Positions 18,554 to 27,384 are shown, numbered from the stretch's first letter. The stretch: 64,000 bases of DNA from Planctomycetia bacterium (GCA_030527015.1 JAUNBR010000008.1:1-64000); one strand, 5' to 3'. Made by a program: numbers and translations. The notes: generated by a model not told the origin, from the sequence alone.

Positions 18554-18655
18554 TACACCTGATACACTATAAAATTCTGCTTCCATGACATTTTGCTTCG
18601 CTAAAAATGTCTGCGTTCAGAGCCGCAGAAAACGGAAATTTAAAGGAGAGCCTGT
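18554..18655 (-). repeat. TPE copy with compensated hairpin
   Basis: Hairpin arms are GACATTTT and AAAATGTC, a paired change from the GGC/GCC consensus. Left end CACCTGATACACTATAAAA, right end GGAGAGCCTGTATG. Confidence 0.9.
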
Positions 18656-18731
18656 ATGTAAAGTGCCTGATGGAAGATTCGTTTAAAATGAAATTTAATT
18701 AACATGAACCAGTAAATTAAGGAAAGTGAGT

Positions 18732-19121
18732 ATGATGAAAAAAGCTGCTATTTTTATTCTTTTGTTTTGTGTGTTACCTATTTTTATGACGGGATGTGGA
18801 GATAAAGGGCCGAAACGTTATCCGGTTTCCGGAAAAGTGACCTTTAAAGGTGCGCCGGTGGAGAAAGGAATGATCGTTTTTGAATCTGCGGAACCTAAGA
18901 TTTCTCCAGATGGTGGCGAGATTAAAGATGGCGCGTATCACTGCCAGGTAAGCCCAGGAAAGAAGATCATTAAAATTACGGGGGCTAAACGCGTAAAGGG
19001 AACGGGTCCGGACGCAGAACTGGAACTCTGGGAGGATTTTATACCGGAAAAATATTTACAGAATTCTGAAATTACTGTGGAAATTAAGGGAGAGCAGACG
19101 GAAGATTTTCATCTGGAATGA
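18732..19121 (+). CDS. Small lipoprotein with carboxypeptidase-regulatory-like fold
   Basis: The product of about 129 aa has a lipoprotein signal peptide ending in the lipobox MTGC. The mature part contains the pattern RYPVSGKVTFKGAPVEKGMI followed by a DGAYHCQVSPGKKIIKITG strand pair, which is the carboxypeptidase-regulatory-like beta-sandwich very common in planctomycete lipoproteins. The role is unknown; a structural surface or periplasmic function is likely. I place the start at the ATG at 18732, eight bases after AGGA. A GTG at 18726 is in frame but overlaps the ribosome-binding site. Confidence 0.85.
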   Translation: MMKKAAIFILLFCVLPIFMTGCGDKGPKRYPVSGKVTFKGAPVEKGMIVFESAEPKISPDGGEIKDGAYHCQVSPGKKIIKITGAKRVKGTGPDAELELWEDFIPEKYLQNSEITVEIKGEQTEDFHLE

Positions 19122-19172
19122 ACATGCGAAAAGGGTTTACAGATGTCGTGCGGTTTCGCGGGAGAGTAATTC

Positions 19173-19280
19173 TTATGCCCGGTACACTATAAATTTTCGC
19201 TTCACCGGTATTTTTGCTTCGCTGAAAATGCCTGTTTTAGAGCCACAAAAAGCGGAAATTTAAAATGAAACCAGGGTATA
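19173..19280 (-). repeat. TPE copy
   Basis: Left end TTATGCCCGGTACACTATAA, arms GGTATTTT and AAAATGCC, right end TGAAACCAGGGTATA. It begins 52 bases after the lipoprotein stop. Confidence 0.9.
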
Positions 19281-19345
19281 CTTTACTGAAAATCTGTGCT
19301 TTCAGAACAGTTTAGAGCAGGTATTTAAAGTAGTGCCAGTACATC
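19281..19345 (-). repeat. TPE half copy
   Basis: A decayed right half starting inside the hairpin (CTTTACTGAAAATCTG) and ending TAAAGTAGTGCCAGTACA. It follows a full copy directly, as at 18508. Confidence 0.6.
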
Positions 19346-19473
19346 CGGCTGTAAAAACGGGCATTTCTTATTCGTGGGATGTCTGAGGAAGTGAAATTAT
19401 ATGTGATGTATCAGAAAAAAATTTTCAGTTCATGGAAATACGGATTTAATTTTTTGAAAGGTGGAGTTTAAGT

Positions 19474-20151
19474 ATGTCTGTTTCATCCATTCAGGCGGTG
19501 GCTTTTGATATGGACGGTCTGATGTTTAATACAGAGGACGTGTATTTTCAGGTGGGGAGCCGACTCATGCGGCGGCGGGGGTATGAGTATACGGACGAAT
19601 TACGTGCTGCGATTATGGGGACGCCTCCTCAAAAAAGTTTTGAAACGATGATCGCCTGGTATGATTTACCGGATACGTGGGAAGCCATGCATCAAGAATC
19701 GGATGATATTTTTTTTGAACTGCTGGATGAAAGTCTGGCGCCGATGCCTGGTCTGATGTCTCTGCTGGATTATCTGGAAGCGCATAATATTCCGAAAGCC
19801 ATCTGTACCAGCAGCAGTCGCCGTGTTTTGGAGGGAGTATTAAAACGTTTTCAGCTGGAGCCACGTTTTCGTTTTACGATTACCGCGAATGAGATTACGC
19901 GCGGAAAACCGAATCCTGATATTTATCTTATGGCGGCAGAACATTTTGGTGTTTTACCGCAAAATATGCTTGTTCTGGAGGACAGTGAAGCAGGATGCAG
20001 AGCGGGTGCCAGCGCAGGTGCGTTTATCGTCGCGGTGCCTGGAGAGCACAGCAGAAATATGGATTTTTCTTCAGCAAAAATGATTCTGGAAAGTCTGGCG
20101 GATCCTCGGCTTTATGAGGTTTTGCCAGAAACTTCTGTGAATGGATTATAA
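19474..20151 (+). CDS. HAD-superfamily hydrolase, beta-phosphoglucomutase-like
   Basis: The 225-aa protein is a subfamily IA HAD phosphatase or mutase. Motif I is AFDMDGLMFNTE with the nucleophile Asp12 and acid/base Asp14. Motif II is ICTSSSRR, the conserved Lys is in TRGKPNPDIYL, and motif IV is LVLEDSEAGCRAGASAG. A helical cap lies between motifs I and II. The length and the DMDGLM(F/I)(N/D)TE pattern fit beta-phosphoglucomutase or phosphoglycolate-phosphatase-like enzymes, but the substrate cannot be assigned. The ATG at 19474 has AAGGTGGAG upstream. A TPE copy begins 36 bases after the stop. Confidence 0.92.
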   Translation: MSVSSIQAVAFDMDGLMFNTEDVYFQVGSRLMRRRGYEYTDELRAAIMGTPPQKSFETMIAWYDLPDTWEAMHQESDDIFFELLDESLAPMPGLMSLLDYLEAHNIPKAICTSSSRRVLEGVLKRFQLEPRFRFTITANEITRGKPNPDIYLMAAEHFGVLPQNMLVLEDSEAGCRAGASAGAFIVAVPGEHSRNMDFSSAKMILESLADPRLYEVLPETSVNGL

Positions 20152-20186
20152 AAAAAGGAATGTGCCAAGGAATTTTCGGAGGTATA

Positions 20187-20292
20187 TAATACCCGATACA
20201 CGATAAATTTCCGCTTCCCCGGCTTTTTGCTTCGCTGAAAAAGCCTGCTTTCAGAGCCGCACAAAACGAAATTTTAAATTGGAACCAGTATA
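20187..20292 (-). repeat. TPE copy with compensated hairpin
   Basis: Hairpin arms GGCTTTTT and AAAAAGCC differ from consensus GGCATTTT and AAAATGCC by a paired A/T to T/A swap. Left end TAATACCCGATACACGATAA, right end TTGGAACCAGTATA. Confidence 0.93.
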
Positions 20293-20437
20293 GAAATATG
20301 GTAATGCGTGGTAAAATTCTGGAAAGTCCGGCGAAAATGAAACCAGACGTGAATAATTCGCAGATGGAAACAGAAGATACTTCATATCATGTGAATTTTT
20401 TGATATGAGAGGTTCCGAAAGCGGTTTTTGTGGCGGA

Positions 20438-21613
20438 TTATTCTGTATAAATTTTCCAGTACGCGTCCACCATATTCTTGGCGTGAAGTTTTTCGCGCGC
20501 ATAAACCTGGGCGGACTGAGCCTGTTTTTGTGCCAGATCATTATTCTCCAGAAGTCTGCTGGAAAGACTGGCCAGCTGGAGAGTTTCTTTATTCACGGAT
20601 GCGAAACTGGCGGTTTCCTCGGGTAAAATTTCATGAATACCAGGAGTTTTGGTGGCGATAATTGGAGTGCCGGCGAGCATACCCTGAATCGTAGAAACGC
20701 TGCTGCCGAAAATGGACTGGGGAACCCAGAGAAGGTTCAGGCAGGGTAATATTTCTGGAATATCCGGACGATTTCCCAGAAAATGGATGATGTTACGCCG
20801 TTCATACTGACGGGCAAAAGTTTCCAGGCGGCCACGCTGGGGAAAAAGTGTGCCGTTATCTCCGTCTGAAGCGAGAAGGGTTTTTTGTCGTATATCCGCG
20901 TCATTTCCCAAAAATAGCAGATGAAACTCAGGATAAATTCGGATGATGGAATCCACGGACCAGACCGCCCATTTCCAGCGTTTTTCAGGCCGAATGGGGC
21001 CGATACACCCCACAAATTTTGCCGTTTCGGGTAATTTTAATTCCGTCAGCAGGGAATTTCGTTTTTCCTGAATCTTTTCCGCAGAGAGGGACGAAAATTC
21101 ACTCATGCACACGCCGTCATGCACCACGCGCCAGTCACCATGAATTCCCTGTGTCTGGTAATAATCCCGAGTTACAGAATTATTGGTGACCCAGACATTT
21201 ACACCAGAACATAATCGAGAATAGGGAACCGAAATGGTCCAGTCATGAAATGGATCTTGGCGGCGAATGGTGATAATAATTTTTGCGTTCCGTGCACACG
21301 ATTTAATTTTATTTACTCCCTGACAAAAAGTGAGAGAAGGATTTTCCCAGCCGTGAATGACATCTGGCTGAATGGTGGTAATCAGTTTTCTTAAACGAAG
21401 ATAAAAAAAAGGATCGAGAAATGAACGGAACGTACATTCGTGTAAAAAAATGTTCTCAGAACGAAATTTTTGTGCGAGTTTTTTTTGTACACCGGAAAGT
21501 ATACAAAAATGAATTTCTGTATTTTTAGATTTTAAATATTTAGAAAGCGTCCATGCCTGATGGAATTCGCCAGAGGGGGAGAGAGAATGCAAAATATATA
21601 AAATGCGTAACAT
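20438..21613 (-). CDS. Glycosyltransferase family 4 protein
   Basis: The 391-aa protein has the GT-B two-domain layout. The N-terminal domain starts MLRILYILHSLSPSGEFHQA and the C-terminal domain has FVGCIGPIRPEKRWKWAV, the usual start of a GT4 donor domain, followed by FLGNDAD and HFLGNRPDIPEIL. The region PQSIFGSSVSTIQGMLAGTP corresponds to the family's E-x7-E motif, but both Glu positions appear to be replaced, so sugar-nucleotide binding may differ. The acceptor is unknown; a surface polysaccharide or lipid-linked sugar is likely. No glycan-cluster genes surround it. The ATG at 21613 begins the conserved N-terminus. Confidence 0.88.
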   Translation of the reverse strand: MLRILYILHSLSPSGEFHQAWTLSKYLKSKNTEIHFCILSGVQKKLAQKFRSENIFLHECTFRSFLDPFFYLRLRKLITTIQPDVIHGWENPSLTFCQGVNKIKSCARNAKIIITIRRQDPFHDWTISVPYSRLCSGVNVWVTNNSVTRDYYQTQGIHGDWRVVHDGVCMSEFSSLSAEKIQEKRNSLLTELKLPETAKFVGCIGPIRPEKRWKWAVWSVDSIIRIYPEFHLLFLGNDADIRQKTLLASDGDNGTLFPQRGRLETFARQYERRNIIHFLGNRPDIPEILPCLNLLWVPQSIFGSSVSTIQGMLAGTPIIATKTPGIHEILPEETASFASVNKETLQLASLSSRLLENNDLAQKQAQSAQVYAREKLHAKNMVDAYWKIYTE

Positions 21614-22188
21614 AAGATGTGGTTTATTTTTAAGGAAGAGGATTTAAAGAAAACGGAAAATAAAAATATCGGTTACCATGAGCGTACAAAAAGATATAAT
21701 ACTGATTTCATTTTCTTTTTTAGTTTATGACGTTCAGGAAATGCCCCATTTTGGGTGAAACAAAATGCCTGTAAAAAGAAAATTTATAATGTGTTAAAAA
21801 TAAAATAATACAAAATATATTATAACATTTCTTGTTTTTACAGGAAGGAATGGGGCGGAAGAAAGAAGTATGGAAATTTCATCGAAAATCAGACGAGCGA
21901 TTTAAAGAGAAAAATGGTAAAAGGTAAATATTTAATCAGTTATTTTTTAATTGGGGCAGACTTTAAAATTTATAGTAAGTCGAAAGTAAAATCATCTTGA
22001 CGAAATCTTAAAATCATGTTATGCTAAACAGTCGTTTTAAACCTGACACCATAAAAATTCTGCTTTTTGAGAATTTTGTGCAGCATGAAATATCTGTTTT
22101 GTGACTGCGTGAAACTGAAATTTTAAGGTGAAATTAAGAAGATAAAAGGAAGAAGACTATATATTTTGCACAGGAAGGAGCACGAAAC
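21614..22188. other. Divergent intergenic region with decayed TPE copies
   Basis: Decayed plus-type right halves are seen near 21740-21815 and 21965-21990 (AAATTTATAGTAAGTCG). A decayed minus-type copy lies at 22039-22140. The region separates the glycosyltransferase and etfB, which are transcribed away from each other, so both promoters should lie here, but none stands out. Confidence 0.45.
22039..22140 (-). repeat. TPE copy, strongly decayed
   Basis: The order AACCTGACACCATAAAAATT, a degraded hairpin and CTGAAATTTTAAGGTGAAAT follows the element layout with many substitutions. Confidence 0.5.
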
Positions 22189-23058
22189 GTGGCTTTTAAT
22201 AGTATCGTATGTGTAAAGCAGGTTCCGGACACGGCGAATGTTACGGCGAACGCCATGACGCCAGAGGGGACGGTGAATCGTGGTGCGCTGCCCGCGATTT
22301 TTAATCCGGAAGACCTTCATGCGCTGGAAACTGCGCTGGAAATTCGTGATCGCTGGGGCGGGACGGTGACGGTGATTTCCATGGGTCCGCCGAAAGCGTC
22401 CGAGGTGCTGCGGGCATGTCTGTACCGGGGCGCAGATCGGGCGATTCTCATCACGGATCGTCGTGCGGCGGCCAGTGATACGCTGGCGACGAGTTATATT
22501 TTGTCGAAAGCGGTGGAAACGGTGGGGAATTATGATTTCGTTTTTTGCGGAAGACAGGCGATAGACGGTGACACGGCGCAGACGGGCCCACAGATCGCGG
22601 AAAAATTAGAGGTGCCGCAGGTGACGTATTTAGAAGAAGTTCTGGATCTGACGCGCGACAGTTCGGGAAAAGGTACCGCGAAATTACGTCGAAATACCGG
22701 AAATGGATGGGAAATTGTGGAAACACAGCTTCCTGCTCTGGTGACGGTGGTGGAAACGGCGAATGAACCTCGGCCCATGGCTGCGAAAAAAGTTTTGCGC
22801 TATAAAAATATGGTGGTGCCTGCGGAAGTGGATGAAGTAAAAGCGCAGCAGCTGAAAGAAAAGGGTCTGCTGCTGGAGCAGTGGACGCTGGACGATATTC
22901 ATGCGGATCTGGAACGCTGTGGTCTGGCGGGCTCCCCGACGAAAGTTTTCCGAATCGAGTCAATTATTCTGACGAAAGGTGGATATGTCGCAGTTCCCGC
23001 CACGGAAGAGGGAATTCAAAATCTGGTACATGAATTAATTGTGGACCGCACGCTGTGA
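22189..23058 (+). CDS. etfB: Electron transfer flavoprotein beta subunit
   Basis: The 289-aa subunit pairs with EtfA to carry electrons between flavoproteins. The N-terminus AFNSIVCVKQVPDTANVTAN and the segments VISMGPPKASEVLRACLYRG, GADRAILITDR and CGRQAIDGDTAQTGPQIAEK are visible. The GRQAIDGDTAQ(T/V)GPQIAE pattern is the one I associate with clostridial-type, including electron-bifurcating, EtfB proteins; mitochondrial-type EtfB has GKQAIDDD instead. The start is the GTG at 22189 with AGGAAGGAG eight bases upstream. etfA and an acyl-CoA dehydrogenase follow on the same strand, separated by 485- and 462-base spacers containing TPE copies. Confidence 0.95.
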   Translation: MAFNSIVCVKQVPDTANVTANAMTPEGTVNRGALPAIFNPEDLHALETALEIRDRWGGTVTVISMGPPKASEVLRACLYRGADRAILITDRRAAASDTLATSYILSKAVETVGNYDFVFCGRQAIDGDTAQTGPQIAEKLEVPQVTYLEEVLDLTRDSSGKGTAKLRRNTGNGWEIVETQLPALVTVVETANEPRPMAAKKVLRYKNMVVPAEVDEVKAQQLKEKGLLLEQWTLDDIHADLERCGLAGSPTKVFRIESIILTKGGYVAVPATEEGIQNLVHELIVDRTL

Positions 23059-23543
23059 TGCGTTTCTGAACGGAAGGCGTTAAATTATTGTGTGAATGTA
23101 TCGGTGAATGATTATTGTATCCGATACGCTATAAAATTCCGCTTCCCCGGCATTTTGTTTCGCTAAAAATGCCTGCGTTCAGAACCGCAAAAAACGGAAA
23201 TTTAAAGTGGAACCAGTATAAACAGGGTGTGATTCCGCGGAATTTATCATGTTTAATGATGGATTTATCGGACGGAAGAAGGAAGAATGTAATCGGAAAT
23301 TTGGGAATAAATCGGAAAATAATCGGATATAAAAAATTATCATCTGCGAAAAAAGATTTATCCCTGATTTTCCTTAAAATTTTTGTCTTGTGTGCCCCAG
23401 CAGACAGAATTTTCTGCTAAAAAAATAGCTGGAGCAAAAATATTAGAGAAGCAAAAATTTAAAATGTATCGGCATAAATAGGATAATAGTAATCTTATTC
23501 GTATTTTTATAAAAGAAATTTTAACTTAACACAGATTTAAGAT
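23059..23543. other. Intergenic region between etfB and etfA
   Basis: A good TPE copy (23116-23221) is followed by AT-rich spacer and a decayed right half near 23420-23478 (AAAATTTAAAATGTATCGGC). A 101-codon open frame at 23115-23420 is largely repeat and is not called. The gap is unusually long for an etfB-etfA pair. Confidence 0.5.
23116..23221 (-). repeat. TPE copy
   Basis: Near consensus: TATCCGATACGCTATAAAA, arms GGCATTTT and AAAATGCC around GTTTCGCTA, right end GTGGAACCAGTATA. Confidence 0.93.
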
Positions 23544-24587
23544 ATGGGAAAACCGAACAGAAAAGGCGAAGTATGGGTTTTTGCGGAACAGCAGGACGGG
23601 ATTCTGCATGATGTTTCGCTGGAATTATGTGGTAAGGCACGGGAACTGGCGGACCGGCTGGGCGTCAGTGTGGGTGCTGTTTTGCCGGGGCATAAGCTGG
23701 GAGATTTACCGCAGACGCTTATCTCGCATGGTGTGGATAACGTGTATGTGGTGGATGATCCGGCGCTGGCGCAGTTTACGACGAATCCTTATGCCCGGGT
23801 GCTGAATGCGATGATCGATAAATATGATCCGCAGATCGTGCTTTATGGCGCGACTCCTCTTGGGCGAGATCTGGCACCACGTGTGGCCAGTAAAGTTCGG
23901 GCGGGAATGACGGCGGACTGTACGGATCTGGATATTAGTGATGTGAATGATCCTCGGACGAAAGAGACGCACGAAAATCTTCTGCTGCAGATTCGTCCGG
24001 CTTTTGGCGGAAATATTATTGCGACGATCGTAAATTATGACCGCTGGCCTCAGATGGCGACTGTACGTGAAGGGGTGATGCCGCTTCAGGCTCCGGATGT
24101 TTTTCGGAAGGGAAATGTAATTTCGGAGACGGTGCCTGGTCTGGATGCGCTGGCGGAAGTCGTGAAGGTATTAGAGCGTCATGTCCAGGAAAAGAAGGTG
24201 AATCTGAAAGGTGCCCGAATTATCGTCGCTGGTGGCGGAGGAGTGGGAAGTAAAGAGAATTTTGAGCAGATTCGTGAATTGGCGGGTGCACTGGGCGGTG
24301 TGGTCGGCGCCAGTCGTGCCGCGGTGGACAGCGGTTTTATCGGAAAAGAATATCAGATCGGCCAGACCGGCACGACGGTCCGTCCCGCGCTTTATATCGC
24401 GGTGGGAATTAGTGGCGCGGTGCAGCACCGTGCGGGAATGGAAGAATCCGCGAAAATTATCGCCATAAATAATGACCCGGACGCACCGATTTTTTCCATC
24501 GCGAATTATGGAATCGTCGGAGACCTGAATCAGATCGTGCCTTTATTAACGAAAGCTGTCCGTGCCCGCCGCCGAGAGGCCGTGTGA
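23544..24587 (+). CDS. etfA: Electron transfer flavoprotein alpha subunit
   Basis: The 347-aa alpha subunit carries the C-terminal FAD-binding domain. The N-terminus GEVWVFAEQQDGILHDVSLE matches clostridial-type EtfA. The FAD signature is GQTGTTVRPALYIAVGISGA, then QHRAGM and IIAINNDPDAPIF, with IVAGGGGVGSKENF earlier in the same domain. No ferredoxin-like extension is present. The ATG at 23544 begins the conserved N-terminus. A short Cys-rich frame starts across its stop codon and is treated as a separate observation. Spacing from etfB suggests either a long leader or independent transcription. Confidence 0.95.
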   Translation: MGKPNRKGEVWVFAEQQDGILHDVSLELCGKARELADRLGVSVGAVLPGHKLGDLPQTLISHGVDNVYVVDDPALAQFTTNPYARVLNAMIDKYDPQIVLYGATPLGRDLAPRVASKVRAGMTADCTDLDISDVNDPRTKETHENLLLQIRPAFGGNIIATIVNYDRWPQMATVREGVMPLQAPDVFRKGNVISETVPGLDALAEVVKVLERHVQEKKVNLKGARIIVAGGGGVGSKENFEQIRELAGALGGVVGASRAAVDSGFIGKEYQIGQTGTTVRPALYIAVGISGAVQHRAGMEESAKIIAINNDPDAPIFSIANYGIVGDLNQIVPLLTKAVRARRREAV

Positions 24588-24641
24588 GGTGTGAACGGTG
24601 TCTGTGTACGGAAAATGCTTTTTTCGTTTTTCCGCACGTAA

Positions 24642-24686
24642 GCAGTGAATGCAGTAAATGCTGTGAGTGCTGTAAATGCTGTGAAT
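24642..24686. repeat. Five 9-bp tandem repeats
   Basis: Units read GCAGTGAAT, GCAGTAAAT, GCTGTGAGT, GCTGTAAAT and GCTGTGAAT. Any frame through them repeats every three codons. Confidence 0.85.
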
Positions 24687-24895
24687 GTGCGGAAAATGCC
24701 AGGAAAGTGGAAATTTCCTTTCCCATTTCCGGGAATTCACGAAAATCAGAGGTGTGTTTTTCGTCCGGCGGTTAAAAAACGGGATAAATGCCGTTTTAAG
24801 CAGTAAAAAGTAAGGGTGTAAGGGTGTTTCAGATGGCGAAAACGCGGAACACCGGTAAACAGATACGGAATACGCGGACGTGATGGCGTGTCGTG

Positions 24896-25005
24896 GATAT
24901 TCTGGTACTACTTTAAATTTCCGTTTTGCGCGGTTCGGGGAGCAGGCATTTCACCGAAATAAAAAAATGCCTGTGAATCTGAAATATATAGTGCATCGGA
25001 TATAA
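24896..25005 (+). repeat. TPE copy
   Basis: Left end ATATTCTGGTACTACTTTAA, right end AATATATAGTGCATCGGATA, hairpin arms GGCATTT and AAATGCC around an altered loop. It ends 44 bases before the acyl-CoA dehydrogenase ATG. Confidence 0.88.
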
Positions 25006-25049
25006 AATTATCATTATTTATCATTTTGCTAGTATGGAGATCCTTTTTC

Positions 25050-26795
25050 ATGGGAAATTTTTATACCGATAATGAAGACATTCAGTCTTATTTTGAGATA
25101 TTAGACGTGCGGTCTCTGGCCGAGATGGTGGAAGATTACGCGGAGAATGGAGACGCGGATTATGTTCCGGAAAATCTGGAAGATGCGGTGGACGGTTATC
25201 GCAGGATTCTGGAAATCGTAGGGCAGGTGGCGGCGGAAACGCTGGCGAAAAATGCGCAGCAGGTGGATGAAGAGGGAAATACGCTGAATCCGGATGGTAC
25301 GGTCACGCTTCACCCGCTGGTTCAGGAAAATCTGAAGCGTATGACGCAGGCAGACATGATGGGGTTTACGCTTCCGCGGCGTTATGGTGGGCTGAACTGT
25401 CCGACGACGATTTACACCATGGCCACGGAAATTGTATCACGCGGGGACACGTCATTTATGAATATGTTTGGCCTGCAGGGAATCGCGGAGACGATAAATG
25501 CTTTTGCGTCGCAGGAAATTAAGGATGAAACGCTGTCCCGTTTTTGTCGCGGAGAGGTGACGGGAGCCATGGTGCTTACGGAACCGGACGCGGGAAGTGA
25601 CTTACAGGCGGTGCGGTTACGCGCGGATTATGATGAAGCGTCGGGACAGTGGCTGCTGAATGGCGTGAAACGTTTTATCACGAATGGATGTGGTGAGATT
25701 CTTCTTACGCTGGCGCGCAGTGAACATGAAATTTCAGACGGAAGTGGTCTGAGTCTGTTTATTTCTGAGCGGAATGAGTGTGTGAAGGTCCGGCATCTGG
25801 AGCATAAACTGGGGATTCATGGTTCCCCGACCTGTGAGCTGGTGTTCACGAACTGTCCTGCAAAACTTATCGGGGAGCGTCGGCGCGGTCTGATGACGTA
25901 CGTAATGGCTCTGATGAATGGTGCCCGACTGGGAATCGCGGCGCAGTCTCTGGGGACGGCGGAAGCGGCGTTTCGTCTGGCCAGAACGTATGCGTATACA
26001 CGGCATCAGTTCCGGGCACCGATCGAGGTACTTCCCCCGGTGGCGGAAATGTTAACGGATTCTAAAGTTTCGATAGAAGCGGCGCGTGCGCTGGCGTATG
26101 AAACCGCGGCGGTGTGTGACCGGGAGCAGTATGCGCTGCGGCTTTCGGAGACGGTGGCGGAGCTGCCGGCGGATAAAGCGAAGAAAATGAAACAGCTGTC
26201 ACGGCAATTAAAACGCCTGAACGCCATGCTGACGCCCATGTCGAAACTGTATGGTTCTGAAATGTGTAATAAAGTAACGTATGACGCGATTCAGGTTTTG
26301 GGCGGTTCCGGTTATATGAAAGATTATGCCGCGGAGCGTTATGCTCGGGATGCCCGAATTACGAATATTTATGAGGGTACCAGTCAGCTGCAGGTGGTGG
26401 CGGCGATAAAAGGTGTCACCAGCGGAACGTTCCAGAATTATGTGGAAGAATTTGAGCAGACGGTTTTTGAAGATGCCGAGCTGGAATCACTGAAAAAAGA
26501 ATTGGTCTGCGCGAAAGAGAAAATTTTGGAAGCGGTGACGTATGTGAAGGGTGAATCGATTACATATGTGGATTTACATGCACGGCGTCTGGTGGAAATG
26601 GCCATGTCGGTGATTATCGGCCATTATCTGCTGAAGCAGGCGGTGAAGTTCCCGCGGAAAAAAGTGATCGCGAAATATTTTATAGAACGAGAAATGCCGA
26701 AAATAGAATCTGCTCGCCTGGCGGTTCTTTCAGGAAATCGGATGGCGGTGGATCATTATCTGGAAATCGTCGGGCCGGTGCCGGAAGTGGAATAA
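25050..26795 (+). CDS. Acyl-CoA dehydrogenase, long form
   Basis: The product of about 581 aa oxidises (or, with bifurcating Etf, may be reduced with) acyl-CoA thioesters using FAD and passes electrons to Etf. Visible family motifs are the flavin-contact segment GAMVLTEPDAGSDLQAVRLR, WLLNGVKRFITNG, YAYTRHQFRAPIEVLPPVAE, IQVLGGSGYMKDYAAERYAR and DARITNIYEGTSQLQV with the conserved catalytic-region Glu. It is about 200 residues longer than short-chain enzymes, with an N-terminal extension, a Lys-rich insert (PADKAKKMKQLSRQLKRL) and a C-terminal helical domain. The ATG at 25050 has GGAG ten bases upstream; a TTG eight codons earlier is less likely. A TPE copy begins nine bases after the stop. 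Confidence 0.92.
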   Translation: MGNFYTDNEDIQSYFEILDVRSLAEMVEDYAENGDADYVPENLEDAVDGYRRILEIVGQVAAETLAKNAQQVDEEGNTLNPDGTVTLHPLVQENLKRMTQADMMGFTLPRRYGGLNCPTTIYTMATEIVSRGDTSFMNMFGLQGIAETINAFASQEIKDETLSRFCRGEVTGAMVLTEPDAGSDLQAVRLRADYDEASGQWLLNGVKRFITNGCGEILLTLARSEHEISDGSGLSLFISERNECVKVRHLEHKLGIHGSPTCELVFTNCPAKLIGERRRGLMTYVMALMNGARLGIAAQSLGTAEAAFRLARTYAYTRHQFRAPIEVLPPVAEMLTDSKVSIEAARALAYETAAVCDREQYALRLSETVAELPADKAKKMKQLSRQLKRLNAMLTPMSKLYGSEMCNKVTYDAIQVLGGSGYMKDYAAERYARDARITNIYEGTSQLQVVAAIKGVTSGTFQNYVEEFEQTVFEDAELESLKKELVCAKEKILEAVTYVKGESITYVDLHARRLVEMAMSVIIGHYLLKQAVKFPRKKVIAKYFIEREMPKIESARLAVLSGNRMAVDHYLEIVGPVPEVE

Positions 26796-26803
26796 TCGGA
26801 TTT

Positions 26804-26911
26804 TGTGCCCGTTATACTATAAAATTCCGCTTCCCGGGCATTTCGCTTCTCGCAGAAAATGCCGGCTTTCAGATCCGCACAAAACGGAACGTTAAAGTGG
26901 AACCAGTATAA
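26804..26911 (-). repeat. TPE copy abutting a stop codon
   Basis: Near consensus: TGCCCGTTATACTATAAAA, a GGGCATTTC/AAAATGCCGG hairpin with a longer loop, and right end GTGGAACCAGTATA. It starts nine bases after the dehydrogenase stop. Confidence 0.92.
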
Positions 26912-26948
26912 AATACTGAGATGACAGAATGGATGGAAAAACAAAAAA

Positions 26949-26982
26949 GGCATTATGATGAAAGGTCATGATGTCTTTTTTT
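26949..26982 (+). terminator. Intrinsic terminator
   Basis: GGCATTATGA (26949-26958) pairs with TCATGATGTC (26966-26975), allowing G-T pairs, and is followed by seven T residues. It would end the acyl-CoA dehydrogenase transcript after the TPE copy. Confidence 0.8.
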
Positions 26983-27165
26983 CGAATAATTCTTTTTTTC
27001 TGGAGTTTTTGTTATCGTGTGAAATTCGTATGGAAGGCGAAATGGAGGCAGAAGAGAAAACTCTGTTTTTTTGCATTTTTTTTCTTGCGGCAGACGAGGC
27101 AAAAAATGCGTGAATTTTACACGGTGAATGAAAATGCGTGTTTTATGGCCGATTTTTTGGGGAAT

Positions 27166-27272
27166 ATATACTGGTTTCACTTTAAATTTCAGTTTTTTAC
27201 GGCTCTTAAGGCAGGCATTTTCTGTGAAGCTAAATGCCGGGAAAGCGAAAATTTATAGTGAATCGGGTATAA
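27166..27272 (+). repeat. TPE copy
   Basis: Left end TATACTGGTTTCACTTTAAA, arms GGCATTTT and AAATGCC, right end TTTATAGTGAATCGGGTATA. Between 26983 and this copy no gene is seen. Confidence 0.93.
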
Positions 27273-27384
27273 AAAATGGTGACAGTATAATTTTTTATTA
27301 TAAAATCCAGGAAGAAGGTTTATTTTTCAGAAAAAGAAGATATAATTAGGCATGAACGGTGAAAGAGTTAAATTTTCGGACGTT

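Larger units (their letters stand above)
24588..25049. other. Intergenic region with 9-bp microsatellite and TPE copy
   Basis: Positions 24642-24686 hold five 9-bp units of the type GCTGTRAAT. A TPE copy follows at 24896-25005. A 63-codon frame overlapping the etfA stop (GTG at 24584, ending 24775) would encode a Cys-rich stretch through the repeat, but I do not call it as a gene. Confidence 0.5.
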
